Source of the DNA: Bacteroidia bacterium
GTDB lineage: Bacteria; Bacteroidota; Bacteroidia; B-17B0; Aurantibacillaceae
Assembly: GCA_020846025.1 (NCBI GenBank)
Contig: JADLER010000095.1
Coordinates: 1 to 64,000, forward strand
Reading direction: 5' to 3'
DNA: 64,000 nucleotides
The notes under the pieces were generated by a model. That model did not search any database, was not told where the DNA came from, and saw nothing but the letters and a program-made list of their open reading frames with translations. Of the stretch, positions 27,905-35,498 are shown one piece after another; the first letter of the stretch is position 1; the number at the start of each line of letters is the position of its first letter. Made by a program: the position numbers and the translations under genes.

Positions 27905-29069
27905 AACTTAGATTTTTTTCTTTAATCATTTTATTGATTTTAGAATTATAGTCTTTATCTAAATCAAATGATTTAGTTTCTATATTATCAATAAATGGAA
28001 AATAAACAATAGTAAACTCATTATTTCCATTATAAACAATTCCATTCACGTTCCCAAAAAAGCCCTCGGCTAGTTCATGGTTATTGGTATAAGTTTGATT
28101 TGCTTCGTAAAAATTAGAGACAAGTGTAGAAGTGCTTAGTTCCCATTTATCGTGTACCTTTAACCAAATATCAAACAAACACTTGGGACTACTCGGTAAT
28201 TTTATCATTACTAAAAGATGAGTGCTATCTAAAAGAAAAATCTTTTGAATTCTTTTTAATAAAACTTCATCTTTTTGAAGCATAGCATTAATCCCTTCCT
28301 TTGTATAATTATTTTGAGAGCGAATTTCATTCAAATAAATTTGATTTGAATCTAAACGATTGGAGCAGATAGAATCTATCTTTGAGAAATTAGTGTCATA
28401 AAAATATATTTTATACTCAGTAGTCAAAGAATAAGCAATCAAACCATTGTAAATACTAAACCATTGGTGAATAAAATGGCTGAAAATAGCATTACTTTCA
28501 TCCATTCTTTTTAAATCAGTTATCATCCGTTCTTTTAATAACAGCTTACCCCATAAATGCCTATGTGGTGAATCGGCAGGATGAAAATTATAATTTACAT
28601 ACAGGAAATATTCATTATTACTTAACTTTCTTATTTGATTAAAAGAATATTTATTAGTTATGGTAGAAGTATTAGTAATCTTATTTCCTAAAACCTCAAA
28701 AAGATAAATAAATTTATCAGTTAATAAGCTGATTGTACTATCAGCAACCGCAATAGAAAACACATTATCATGAATCAAGTTTTTGGTATGCTTAGAATTA
28801 TCAATCTGTATCGAATCTATCAAGCCAGACACCTCATTATATCTATAAATCTGACGATAATTTGTATGATTGTAATTATACTTTGTTATAAAATAGGTAA
28901 TCCCCGAATTACATGTAGAAACAATAGCATTTACACTACTTGTTTCATTCGACTTAATTTTTAAATTTTTATTTGAAAGTTCTATTATTTGATTCCCTTG
29001 TGATAATAGAATTATTGGTAGTAAAGTCATTACTACCAATAATCTTCGACCACTATATATTAAAGCCAT
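27870..29069 (-). CDS. Secreted hypothetical protein, predicted propeller-like
   Basis: 399 aa. Signal peptide (RRLLVVMTLLPIILLSQG). Repeated strand-turn-strand units with periodic YFITKYNYNH, VFSIAVADSTISLL, KFIYLFEVLGNKI, LLVMIKLPSSP and NEFTIVYFPF suggest a beta-propeller, as in six-bladed 'BF2992/DUF4934-like' Bacteroidota proteins; the assignment is by pattern only. The start at 29069 overlaps the upstream small-protein gene by 17 nt; an internal Met at 29030 would also leave a signal peptide. Encoded between the small secreted paralogues and the CxxC protein. Confidence 0.65.
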   Translation of the reverse strand: MALIYSGRRLLVVMTLLPIILLSQGNQIIELSNKNLKIKSNETSSVNAIVSTCNSGITYFITKYNYNHTNYRQIYRYNEVSGLIDSIQIDNSKHTKNLIHDNVFSIAVADSTISLLTDKFIYLFEVLGNKITNTSTITNKYSFNQIRKLSNNEYFLYVNYNFHPADSPHRHLWGKLLLKERMITDLKRMDESNAIFSHFIHQWFSIYNGLIAYSLTTEYKIYFYDTNFSKIDSICSNRLDSNQIYLNEIRSQNNYTKEGINAMLQKDEVLLKRIQKIFLLDSTHLLVMIKLPSSPKCLFDIWLKVHDKWELSTSTLVSNFYEANQTYTNNHELAEGFFGNVNGIVYNGNNEFTIVYFPFIDNIETKSFDLDKDYNSKINKMIKEKNLSYGVRKYKIKTD

Positions 29070-29502
29070 ACTCCTTCGCTTCTTCGCGGTTTAAAATCTT
29101 ATACTCTAATTTATTTTCTTCCAAGTTGTAATCGTACAATACAAGAAAATTATTATTGTAAATAAAATTACCTTTTTGAATTTCATCTCTAGAATTTTGA
29201 ATTTTCTCAAATACTAGGATTTCAACCTCATTTAATTCATCATTTGAAAGTTCAGTTTCAAATGCTTGAGCATTTTTCCATTTACAACTAGTCATACCAG
29301 GATCTGAACAGGCTAATATGGCATTAAAGCCTCCATTTCCATTACTAGTTATTGTAGCATCAACATATTTGTAACCAAACAATCCGCCATTACTTTTTGT
29401 AATAGTTGTGTATGTCGGAGTTGATAATAATTCAGCATCTGGGTTAATTGCAAATCCTTTGATTGTAGAAAGGCAAATTGCAGAAATAATTAATGTTCTC
29501 AT
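29053..29502 (-). CDS. Small secreted protein, paralogue B
   Basis: 149 aa with a signal peptide (RTLIISAICLSTIKGFA). It shares with the next gene the block TKSNGGLFGYKYVDAT, a Cys pair spaced CX7C (Cys65 and Cys73 in CSDPGMTSC), and a C-terminal region (GNFIYNNNFLVLYDYNLEENKL) followed by an E-A dipeptide. The two genes are clearly tandem duplicates. I recognise no database family. The Cys pair could form a disulfide after export. Co-transcribed with the propeller-like gene, which it overlaps by 17 nt. Confidence 0.7.
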   Translation of the reverse strand: MRTLIISAICLSTIKGFAINPDAELLSTPTYTTITKSNGGLFGYKYVDATITSNGNGGFNAILACSDPGMTSCKWKNAQAFETELSNDELNEVEILVFEKIQNSRDEIQKGNFIYNNNFLVLYDYNLEENKLEYKILNREEAKEYGFNI

Positions 29503-29519
29503 CTTTTTTTATTTGTTTA

Positions 29520-29930
29520 TTAGATTAATCCTTTATCATTCGCTTCCTCTATTAAATAAATAGAGTATTCTAACTTGTCAGTTTCCAAATTATATTTATA
29601 AATAACAAAAAAAGTGTTATCAAATATAAACTTACCATTTAATTTTGATTCTGTAATGTTTCTAATTACAGTTTCATCAATAATATTTAGTGTTTCAAGA
29701 GAAATATCTATACTAATATCTTTATATGTTATCTTAGCTCCAGAAGAATATCTGCATTTTGTCCACCCTGGATCAGTACAAGTAAGAAATACTTGTCCAT
29801 TATTCATTGAAGTCTGCTCTACATATTTATATCCAAACAAACCTCCTTTAGATTTAGTAACATAAACCTCGTGTGAATAGCAACTCGCAGTTATAAATAA
29901 GCAAATTGCAAACGCTGTAATTTTTTTCAT
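29520..29930 (-). CDS. Small secreted protein, paralogue A
   Basis: 136 aa with a signal peptide (KKITAFAICLFITASCYS). Shares TKSKGGLFGYKYVEQT, CTDPGWTKC (Cys51, Cys59; CX7C) and the C-terminal GKFIFDNTFFVIYKYNLET with paralogue B, 17 nt downstream. Sequence divergence between the two is concentrated in the middle. No known family or catalytic motif seen. First secreted gene after the HTH gene of the cluster. Confidence 0.7.
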   Translation of the reverse strand: MKKITAFAICLFITASCYSHEVYVTKSKGGLFGYKYVEQTSMNNGQVFLTCTDPGWTKCRYSSGAKITYKDISIDISLETLNIIDETVIRNITESKLNGKFIFDNTFFVIYKYNLETDKLEYSIYLIEEANDKGLI

Positions 29931-29986
29931 ATTTATTTTATTTTAAGATTTCTGCAAAGTTATTGCAAAGTAAATGAAATTATTTT

Positions 29987-30226
29987 TCAGTCTATTTTTT
30001 TTATATATTTATATTCAAAATATTCCTTCTCATCGTAATAATATATCTTTCTTTTCCTACAATATCTAATTGGAGCACCTAACTCCTTCATTAAATTCAA
30101 TATATTAATTATTTGTCTTTCAGAAATATTCAACTTTAATGATAAACCATGAGTTGTACAAGCGATTTTATTCTGTATGAGGTAATCTATATATTGTATG
30201 CGTTTTAACTGATTAATTATTGACAT
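29987..30226 (-). CDS. Small HTH DNA-binding protein
   Basis: 79 aa consisting almost only of a winged helix-turn-helix of the HTH_11/DeoR type: LKRIQYIDYLIQNK, then CTTHGLSLKLNISERQI (recognition region), IINILNLMKELGAPI, and RYCRKRKIYYYDE wing. From memory, short proteins with the ELGAPI-Y...YYY signature are frequent in Bacteroidota. It lies 56 nt upstream of paralogue A on the same strand, so it probably regulates or belongs to that cluster. No effector domain is present. Confidence 0.75.
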   Translation of the reverse strand: MSIINQLKRIQYIDYLIQNKIACTTHGLSLKLNISERQIINILNLMKELGAPIRYCRKRKIYYYDEKEYFEYKYIKKID

Positions 30227-30351
30227 AACGAGAGATAAATTAATTTATAATTAAATAATCGAATGATTAAAGAATATAAACTTGTTTCTATTTTATCTAT
30301 TTCGTCCCTTAATAGAATTAAAAAAATAAATTGGCGTGGGACAATTACCAA

Positions 30352-30468
30352 CTTGCACAGGAGGGAGTCGAAGCCCTAGAAGCAGAGTAAAGCAAAGCCC
30401 ACGCCTTGGCGTGAGCGTTTGTTTCTTCTCTCTGCTTCATTTAATTATTCGACTTTTACCTGTGCAGG
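30352..30468. other. Long nested hairpin (structured RNA or MITE-like palindrome)
   Basis: Four nested stems: CTTGCACAGG (30352-30361) with CCTGTGCAGG (30459-30468; one G-U pair); AGTCGAA (30366-30372) with TTCGACT (30448-30454); GAAGCAGAG (30379-30387) with CTCTGCTTC (30430-30438); and an inner stem around CACGC-CTTG-GCGTG (30400-30413) extended outward by AGCAAAGC/GCGTTTGTT. It occupies the middle of the 421-nt gene-free stretch 30227-30647, which otherwise holds AT-rich DNA and a promoter-like box at 30619. An alternative pairing of AGCGTTTG (30414-30421) with CAAACGCT (30474-30481) is also possible. GC content is visibly higher than the surroundings. Confidence 0.7.
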
Positions 30469-30604
30469 ATTAGCAAACGCTAATGTTATATGTTTTCTAT
30501 ATTATTTCTTCATAAAAAGTATCGAAATTTTAATTATTATATTCTGTTTAATAAAATATTGGTTACCTACAAATTTATAGAAATATTGTTAAGTAAGCGT
30601 TATA

Positions 30605-30626
30605 TAAACAGAAATTGTTAATTTTG
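30605..30626 (+). promoter_or_regulatory. Candidate promoter box and shared 20-bp word
   Basis: TAATTTTG at 30619-30626 fits the TAnnTTTG -7 consensus 21 nt before the cytochrome ATG at 30648. It overlaps the 20-bp word TAAACAGAAATTGTTAATTT also found at 27310-27329. No -33 TTG at ideal spacing. Confidence 0.4.
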
Positions 30627-30647
30627 AGAAAATTATAAAAAATTACT

Positions 30648-31253
30648 ATGGCTACAGGAATGTTTCATACACACATGTTATTTGTGGTATTATTTACCTT
30701 TATTTATTTATTAAAAACTATTTTATTATTAAGCGACAAAAAAGAACTTTTAGACAAGTTTAAAAAGAAAACAAAGGTGTTTGAAATGGTGGTGAGTTTT
30801 GGTTTTTTAGCTACAGGTGTTTACTTACTAGTTAAACTTCCAGAAATCAATCAGTTTATGATTTTAAAAATTGTATTGGTGCTTGCATCAATACCAGTAG
30901 CTGTTATTGGTTATAAAAAAGAAAATAAAATTATGGCTACCCTTTCGTTTTTCTTAATTATTGTAGCTTTCTCGTTAGCCTACAAAGCAAAAGATGCAAA
31001 GGCTGGAGAGCAAATTGCAAGCACAGATGGTAAAGAGATTTTTGAAACTAAATGCGCATCTTGTCATGGTGCTGATGGCAAACTTGGCTTAGGTGGCGCC
31101 AAAGATTTATCGGCTACTAACCTAGTCCAACCAGAAATTATAAACATCATTACAAATGGTAAAAACACCATGGCTTCATACCGAGGTGTTTTAACTGATG
31201 ATCAAATTACTGCCGTTACAGCTTATATCGAAAATGATTTAAAAGGAAAATAA
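30648..31253 (+). CDS. Membrane-anchored c-type cytochrome
   Basis: 201 aa. The N-terminal part has four predicted transmembrane helices (MLFVVLFTFIYLLKTILLL, VSFGFLATGVYLLVKL, MILKIVLVLASIPVAVIGY, SFFLIIVAFSLAY), resembling SirB-type small membrane proteins. It is followed by a single mono-haem cytochrome c domain with CASCHG (Cys136, Cys139, His140) and a candidate distal Met in NTMASYRGVLTDDQ. The haem domain would face the periplasm and act in electron transfer. hflX follows 2 nt after its stop. Confidence 0.9.
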   Translation: MATGMFHTHMLFVVLFTFIYLLKTILLLSDKKELLDKFKKKTKVFEMVVSFGFLATGVYLLVKLPEINQFMILKIVLVLASIPVAVIGYKKENKIMATLSFFLIIVAFSLAYKAKDAKAGEQIASTDGKEIFETKCASCHGADGKLGLGGAKDLSATNLVQPEIINIITNGKNTMASYRGVLTDDQITAVTAYIENDLKGK

Positions 31254-31255
31254 AC

Positions 31256-32455
31256 TTGAAATCGGCACCACAACCTACTCAACTTATTACACCAAAAGCT
31301 GTTTTAATTGGTATTATTAATAAACAGCAAAACGAATCATTAGCAAAAGAGTATTTAGATGAATTAGCTTTTTTGGCGCTCACCTACGGTGTAGATACAT
31401 CAAAAGTATTTACCCAAAAACTTGATAAACCAGACAAAGCTACCTTTATTGGAAAAGGTAAGTTACAAGAGATAAAGCAGTATATTCAAGATAACAACAT
31501 TAGCGTGGTTGTTTTTGATGATGAGTTATCGCCCTCTCAACAACGCAATTTAGAAAAAGAAATTGGTAAGAAAATACTAGACCGCACAACTCTTATTCTC
31601 GAAATATTTTCTCAAAGAGCGCAAACGGCTCATGCCAAAACACAAGTACAATTGGCGCAATACCAATATCTACTGCCTCGGTTAACAGGTATGTGGACTC
31701 ACTTAGAGCGACAACGTGGTGGCACTGGCACACGTGGTGGAGCGGGTGAAAAAGAAATTGAAACCGATAGACGAATTACTCGCGATAAAATTGCGCAGCT
31801 TAAAGAGGAGTTAAAAGTTATAGATAAACAAATGGCTACACAGCGCAAAAACAGAGGCGAGTTTGTGCGGGTGGCATTGGTGGGTTATACCAACGTTGGC
31901 AAATCTACCATTATGAATTTAATTAGTAAAAGCGATGTGTTTGCCGAAAATAAATTATTTGCCACCTTAGATACAACTGTTAGAAAAGTAACCATTGATA
32001 ATTTATTTTTTCTATTAACCGATACCGTAGGCTTTATTCGTAAGTTACCTACCCAACTTATCGAAAGTTTTAAAAGCACCTTAGATGAAGTACGCGAAGC
32101 AGATGTACTCATTCATGTGGTGGATATTTCTCATCCTAATTTCGAAGACCATATACACGTTGTAAGACAAACACTTCAAGACATAGGCGCAGGAGATAAA
32201 AAAACCATCTTAGTGTTTAATAAAATAGACGCGTTTAAATTTGTAAAAAAAGAGGAAGATGATTTAACGCCTATAACTCGTGAGAATATGTCGTTAGAGG
32301 ACTTAAAGAAATCGTGGATGAGCAACTTAAATGAAACACCATTGTTTATTAGTGCGCAGAAGAAAGAAAACATCACTGATTTTAAAAAAACAGTTTACGA
32401 CATTGTTAAAGAAATACACATCAAACGGTTTCCGTATAATAATTTATTTTATTAA
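31256..32455 (+). CDS. hflX: GTPase HflX
   Basis: 399-aa ribosome-associated GTPase that splits stalled or heat-damaged ribosomes. N-terminal HflX domain (LDELAFLALTYGVDT, FIGKGKLQEIK, VVFDDELSPSQQRNLEK, DRTTLILEIFSQRAQT) and the glycine-rich loop GGTGTRGGAGEKEIETDRR. The G domain has ALVGYTNVGKSTIMN (G1), DTVGFIRKLP (G3), NKID (G4) and ISA (G5). The frame begins with TTG at 31256 directly after the cytochrome stop; no Met occurs before the conserved domain, so TTG is the probable start. Confidence 0.95.
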   Translation: MKSAPQPTQLITPKAVLIGIINKQQNESLAKEYLDELAFLALTYGVDTSKVFTQKLDKPDKATFIGKGKLQEIKQYIQDNNISVVVFDDELSPSQQRNLEKEIGKKILDRTTLILEIFSQRAQTAHAKTQVQLAQYQYLLPRLTGMWTHLERQRGGTGTRGGAGEKEIETDRRITRDKIAQLKEELKVIDKQMATQRKNRGEFVRVALVGYTNVGKSTIMNLISKSDVFAENKLFATLDTTVRKVTIDNLFFLLTDTVGFIRKLPTQLIESFKSTLDEVREADVLIHVVDISHPNFEDHIHVVRQTLQDIGAGDKKTILVFNKIDAFKFVKKEEDDLTPITRENMSLEDLKKSWMSNLNETPLFISAQKKENITDFKKTVYDIVKEIHIKRFPYNNLFY

Positions 32456-32472
32456 AACTCATTATCAATCCA

Positions 32473-33015
32473 TTGTTGCGATTTTTAAGTATCATATTTT
32501 TAGGTGCAGCCTTTTCATTAAGTGCGCAAGATGATTATGTATTAAAACCTCCTAGGGATTATAACCTTAACCCCGCAAAGTTTGCAACTTTTATAGAGTT
32601 AGGCGGTAATGGCGGGTTATATTCATTAAACATTGACCGAATTTATTATTATAAAGAACTACTAAAATTAAGTGCTCGCCTAGGCTTTGCACCAATGTTT
32701 AATGGCATATATATTGAACAAGCCTATATTGCCGAACAAAATTTTATACTCTTTAAAAATCCCCATCACCTCGAAGTTGGACTTGGAGCTACTCTTGAAC
32801 GATTATATAACGAAAAACCAAATCAACCCAACCAATATTTTTGGGAGAACTTAGTTTTTGGTGTTACAAGATGTGGATATCGTTACCAAAAACAAGACGA
32901 TGGTTTTTTTTTAAGAACAGCTATTACACCTATTATAATGAGCCATGATGCTTTAGGTTCGCACCCCAACTATTTTAGGTTTTGGGCAGGTGTGAGTGTT
33001 GGTGTAAGTTTTTAA
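32473..33015 (+). CDS. Hypothetical outer-membrane or secreted protein
   Basis: 180 aa. The start is one of two adjacent TTG codons (32473 or 32476), followed by a signal peptide (LRFLSIIFLGAAFSLSAQ). The mature part has alternating strands (FIELGGNGGLYSLNIDRIYYY, LKLSARLGFAPMFNG, HLEVGLGATLERL, FLRTAITPIIM) and ends FWAGVSVGVSF with a terminal Phe, consistent with a small beta-barrel. No family assigned. Lies 17 nt after hflX. Confidence 0.75.
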   Translation: MLRFLSIIFLGAAFSLSAQDDYVLKPPRDYNLNPAKFATFIELGGNGGLYSLNIDRIYYYKELLKLSARLGFAPMFNGIYIEQAYIAEQNFILFKNPHHLEVGLGATLERLYNEKPNQPNQYFWENLVFGVTRCGYRYQKQDDGFFLRTAITPIIMSHDALGSHPNYFRFWAGVSVGVSF

Positions 33016-33135
33016 AAGTTAAGATAGTTTATTGTCTTTTATAATAGAACAAGTAACTCAGTTAACAGAACACCATGAAGCTTTCAGTTCGCACCTTGCG
33101 TGGACATCTTCCCACTCAAAAGCCTGTGTGTGAGG

Positions 33136-33220
33136 TTGATTTTTTTGTAAATTTTATATCCAAACAAAAAGTTTTATAAAAAACTTGAACTTTTGTTATT
33201 TCAAGGCAAAAGAAAGTAAG
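33136..33220. repeat. Dispersed intergenic repeat, copy 2 (expanded)
   Basis: Begins TTGATTTTTTTGTAA and ends with CAAGGCAAAAGAAAGTAA, matching the reverse complement of 8016-8062 at both ends but with a middle about 38 nt longer. The rest of the gap 33016-33273 shows nothing else I can name. Confidence 0.5.
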
Positions 33221-33273
33221 AGAATATCCTCACGCACAAGATTTTTTGTTTTTATTGCCGCAGCATTGCAAAT

Positions 33274-34537
33274 CATTAGTGTTCGGAACATGTTTAATCA
33301 TCAATAATATGAACAATTTTATTAGGGTCCCCGCCAGATAAGATGACGATTTCTTTTAATAGACTTTTTTGCAGTTCATTGCTGATTTTCATTTTTACAA
33401 TTTTGTAGCCAGATAAATTGTTCTTCTTTTTGTACACGATGATAAGCATTGCCAGTATTAAAGTCATATATACCATTACTTTGATTCCATTTAAGTTCCT
33501 ATTAAGTAAATGGCTAAAGTTTAATTCCTGTTTTATGAATTTAAAAAACACTTCAATTTCCCATCTTTTTCTATATAAATCAGCAATTTCATAAGCATCC
33601 AGATCAAAATTATTTGTAACAAAACAAATTTCTTCATTTGAACTTTTAACATAACCTCTTATAAATCTAAATGGTACCAATATTGGTTTTTTGGTGCTAT
33701 GTTCAATAAAATTAACTTCAAGATCTTCTGTCAGCAAAACACTGGGCGTGTTTTTTACAGACACTATTCTATTACTTTTTAATATTTTATAAGTAGCACT
33801 TGTTTTAATTCGGGTAACAAACAAAATATTTTCCTTATTAAGCGTTGCAAAGGTATTTCTACTTTGTACTCCACGATCGAATGTCACTATACTGGACTTA
33901 TTGTATCTGTAATTATATATAACTTCAGGAATGGTCAAATCTTCGCATAAGTATTTTTGGCCAGTATAAATTTTAAAGTCACATGGTAAGGAACCATGCA
34001 GCCTCATTGTAAACTTAACTTGTTTCTTGTCCGTTTTACTTCCTATTTTCATTCCCCATTGAACAAGCTTAGAGGAAACAGCCACCATGGTAGTATCATA
34101 TTTTTGAATAGCATTTTGCTCCTTCAATTCTGCATTGAATTTATCAAACAGTAATTCAAATATTTTTTCAAAATAATCCACATTAATACTACTAATTCGA
34201 TCACTTAGTGAATTGTATTTGGCTTTAATCTTGCTTTGATTTGCAAGAAGAATAAATTCTGCGGAATTGAAGCATTCTTCTAAAACTCGTAAAGACGGCT
34301 TCCCATATTCAAGCATTGAATAAAGAATTAACTTAAAAACAATTGAACCATTAAGTTTTTTTACTTGATGATTCACTTTCGTTTGAGTCGATAGCGCAGA
34401 AAGTTCATCATCTGAAATATAATTGAGTATTGCTTCAAACTTCATCTTTCAAAGATCAAATCAATCTGAAAATGAATTCTTTAGCTTGTAAATAATTTAT
34501 TAAAAAGCTTTTGTTAAGGTTCCGAACACTAATGATA
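33274..34537. mobile_element. IS4-type insertion sequence
   Basis: About 1.26 kb. Left end CATTAGTGTTCGGAAC; the right end reads GTTCCGAACACTAATG before ATA, a perfect 16-bp terminal inverted repeat (18 bp if the adjoining AT is counted). The direct repeat GCAAAT flanks it (33268-33273 and 34538-34543) and is the likely target duplication. Joining the flanks restores a palindrome whose outer arms are CCGC and GCGG (33258-33261 and 34547-34550), so the insertion site was itself a small palindromic repeat. One intact transposase gene on the minus strand. Confidence 0.85.
33294..34445 (-). CDS. IS4-family transposase (DDE)
   Basis: 383 aa, intact. N-terminal DUF4372-like region (KLNGSIVFKLILYSMLEYGKPSLRVLEE), first catalytic Asp in QKYDTTMVAVSSKL, second in IVTFDRGVQSR, and the IS4 Y-R-E-K signature YRKRWEIEVFFKFIKQEL carrying the catalytic Glu. 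Complete frame and intact ends suggest a recently active copy. It separates the hflX unit from the response-regulator locus. Confidence 0.93.
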   Translation of the reverse strand: MKFEAILNYISDDELSALSTQTKVNHQVKKLNGSIVFKLILYSMLEYGKPSLRVLEECFNSAEFILLANQSKIKAKYNSLSDRISSINVDYFEKIFELLFDKFNAELKEQNAIQKYDTTMVAVSSKLVQWGMKIGSKTDKKQVKFTMRLHGSLPCDFKIYTGQKYLCEDLTIPEVIYNYRYNKSSIVTFDRGVQSRNTFATLNKENILFVTRIKTSATYKILKSNRIVSVKNTPSVLLTEDLEVNFIEHSTKKPILVPFRFIRGYVKSSNEEICFVTNNFDLDAYEIADLYRKRWEIEVFFKFIKQELNFSHLLNRNLNGIKVMVYMTLILAMLIIVYKKKNNLSGYKIVKMKISNELQKSLLKEIVILSGGDPNKIVHIIDD

Positions 34538-34643
34538 GCAAATGCAGCGGAGCGGGCGTATTATTCGCTAAATCTTACAATTTAAAGTCAATAAATCTTC
34601 GTGAAAAATTAAACTCTCAATTCTCTGCTACAACGCAAGAAAA

Positions 34644-35333
34644 TTAAAACTCAAATTTATATCCTATTCCTTTGATGGTTTTAATATAGTCTTCGCCCAG
34701 TTTTTCTCGAAGTTTTCTAATATGTACGTCTATGGTTCTATCTCCTACCACTACTTCATCTCCCCATACTTGTTCTAAAATAAACTCACGAGTAAATACT
34801 TTTCCAGGTTTACTAGAAAGTAACAACAATAACTTAAACTCCTTCTTAGGAAAATTTATTTCTATCCCATCTTTATATACTGAATGTCTTTCTCTGTCTA
34901 TCTTAATGTTCCCCAAATCAATCTCAGAAGTTGGTTTTGGTGATGTTGTATTTCTTCTTAAAAGTGCCTTTATTCTACTTACAAAAACTCTTGGTTTAAT
35001 TGGCTTTGTAATATAATCATCGGCGCCTACTTCAAAGCCAGCTATTTGGGAATAATCTTCATTTCTAGCACTTAAAAATGCAATAACGCATTGTTGTAAG
35101 TTCTCGTGCTCTCTAATCTCCCTGCAAGTTTCAATGCCATCTTTCTCCGGCATCATCACATCTAGCACTATTAAATTCGGTATTTGTTTCTTAGCTATCT
35201 TAAGCGCATCATTTCCATTAGTTGCTGTAAATACTTGAAAGCCTTCTTTAGTTAAATTATAACTTAAAAAATCTAAGATGTCTTGTTCATCATCTACAAG
35301 TAAAATTTTATATAGATTATTCTCAATATTCAT
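34644..35333 (-). CDS. OmpR/PhoB-family response regulator
   Basis: 229 aa from the ATG at 35333 (a TTG 6 nt upstream is in frame). Receiver domain complete: acidic pair Asp14-Asp15 in LLVDDEQD, phospho-acceptor Asp58 in LIVLDVMMPEKDG, Ser88 in AFLSAR, Lys110 in DDYITKPIKPR. C-terminal winged helix (IDLGNIKIDRERHSVY, GDRTIDVHIRKLREKLGEDY, TIKGIGYKFEF). No histidine kinase gene is adjacent, which is unusual for this family. It is divergent from the TonB-receptor gene with a shared 165-nt intergenic region. Confidence 0.94.
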   Translation of the reverse strand: MNIENNLYKILLVDDEQDILDFLSYNLTKEGFQVFTATNGNDALKIAKKQIPNLIVLDVMMPEKDGIETCREIREHENLQQCVIAFLSARNEDYSQIAGFEVGADDYITKPIKPRVFVSRIKALLRRNTTSPKPTSEIDLGNIKIDRERHSVYKDGIEINFPKKEFKLLLLLSSKPGKVFTREFILEQVWGDEVVVGDRTIDVHIRKLREKLGEDYIKTIKGIGYKFEF

Positions 35334-35412
35334 ATTCAATAAATCAATGCAACAAAGTTACTTGATAGTAGATACACTCATGTTAAGTAAATATTAAATT
35401 ATACGATAAATA

Positions 35413-35439
35413 GTGAATCAAAATTAATATTTAATTAAT
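35413..35439. promoter_or_regulatory. Putative response-regulator operator, copy 1
   Basis: GTGAATCAAAATTA followed by ATATTTAATTAAT, with TTAAT at 35424 and 35435, 11 bp apart. Nearly the same block occurs upstream of the secreted-protein gene at 38427-38456. An 11-bp direct-repeat period is the usual geometry for OmpR/PhoB-type dimers. It lies between the divergent regulator and TonB-receptor genes. Confidence 0.5.
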
Positions 35440-35498
35440 TATTAGATGATTTTAAAGTGAGATTATGGTTGTTGTTTTGTGGAAAAACTAATCAAGTT

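Noticed and set aside
30331-30490. Hairpin element as an integron attC site (GCTAATGTTAT near its end)
   Set aside because: The 3' end does not fit the GTTRRRY core, the 5' end does not fit RYYYAAC, and no integrase or cassette array is nearby.
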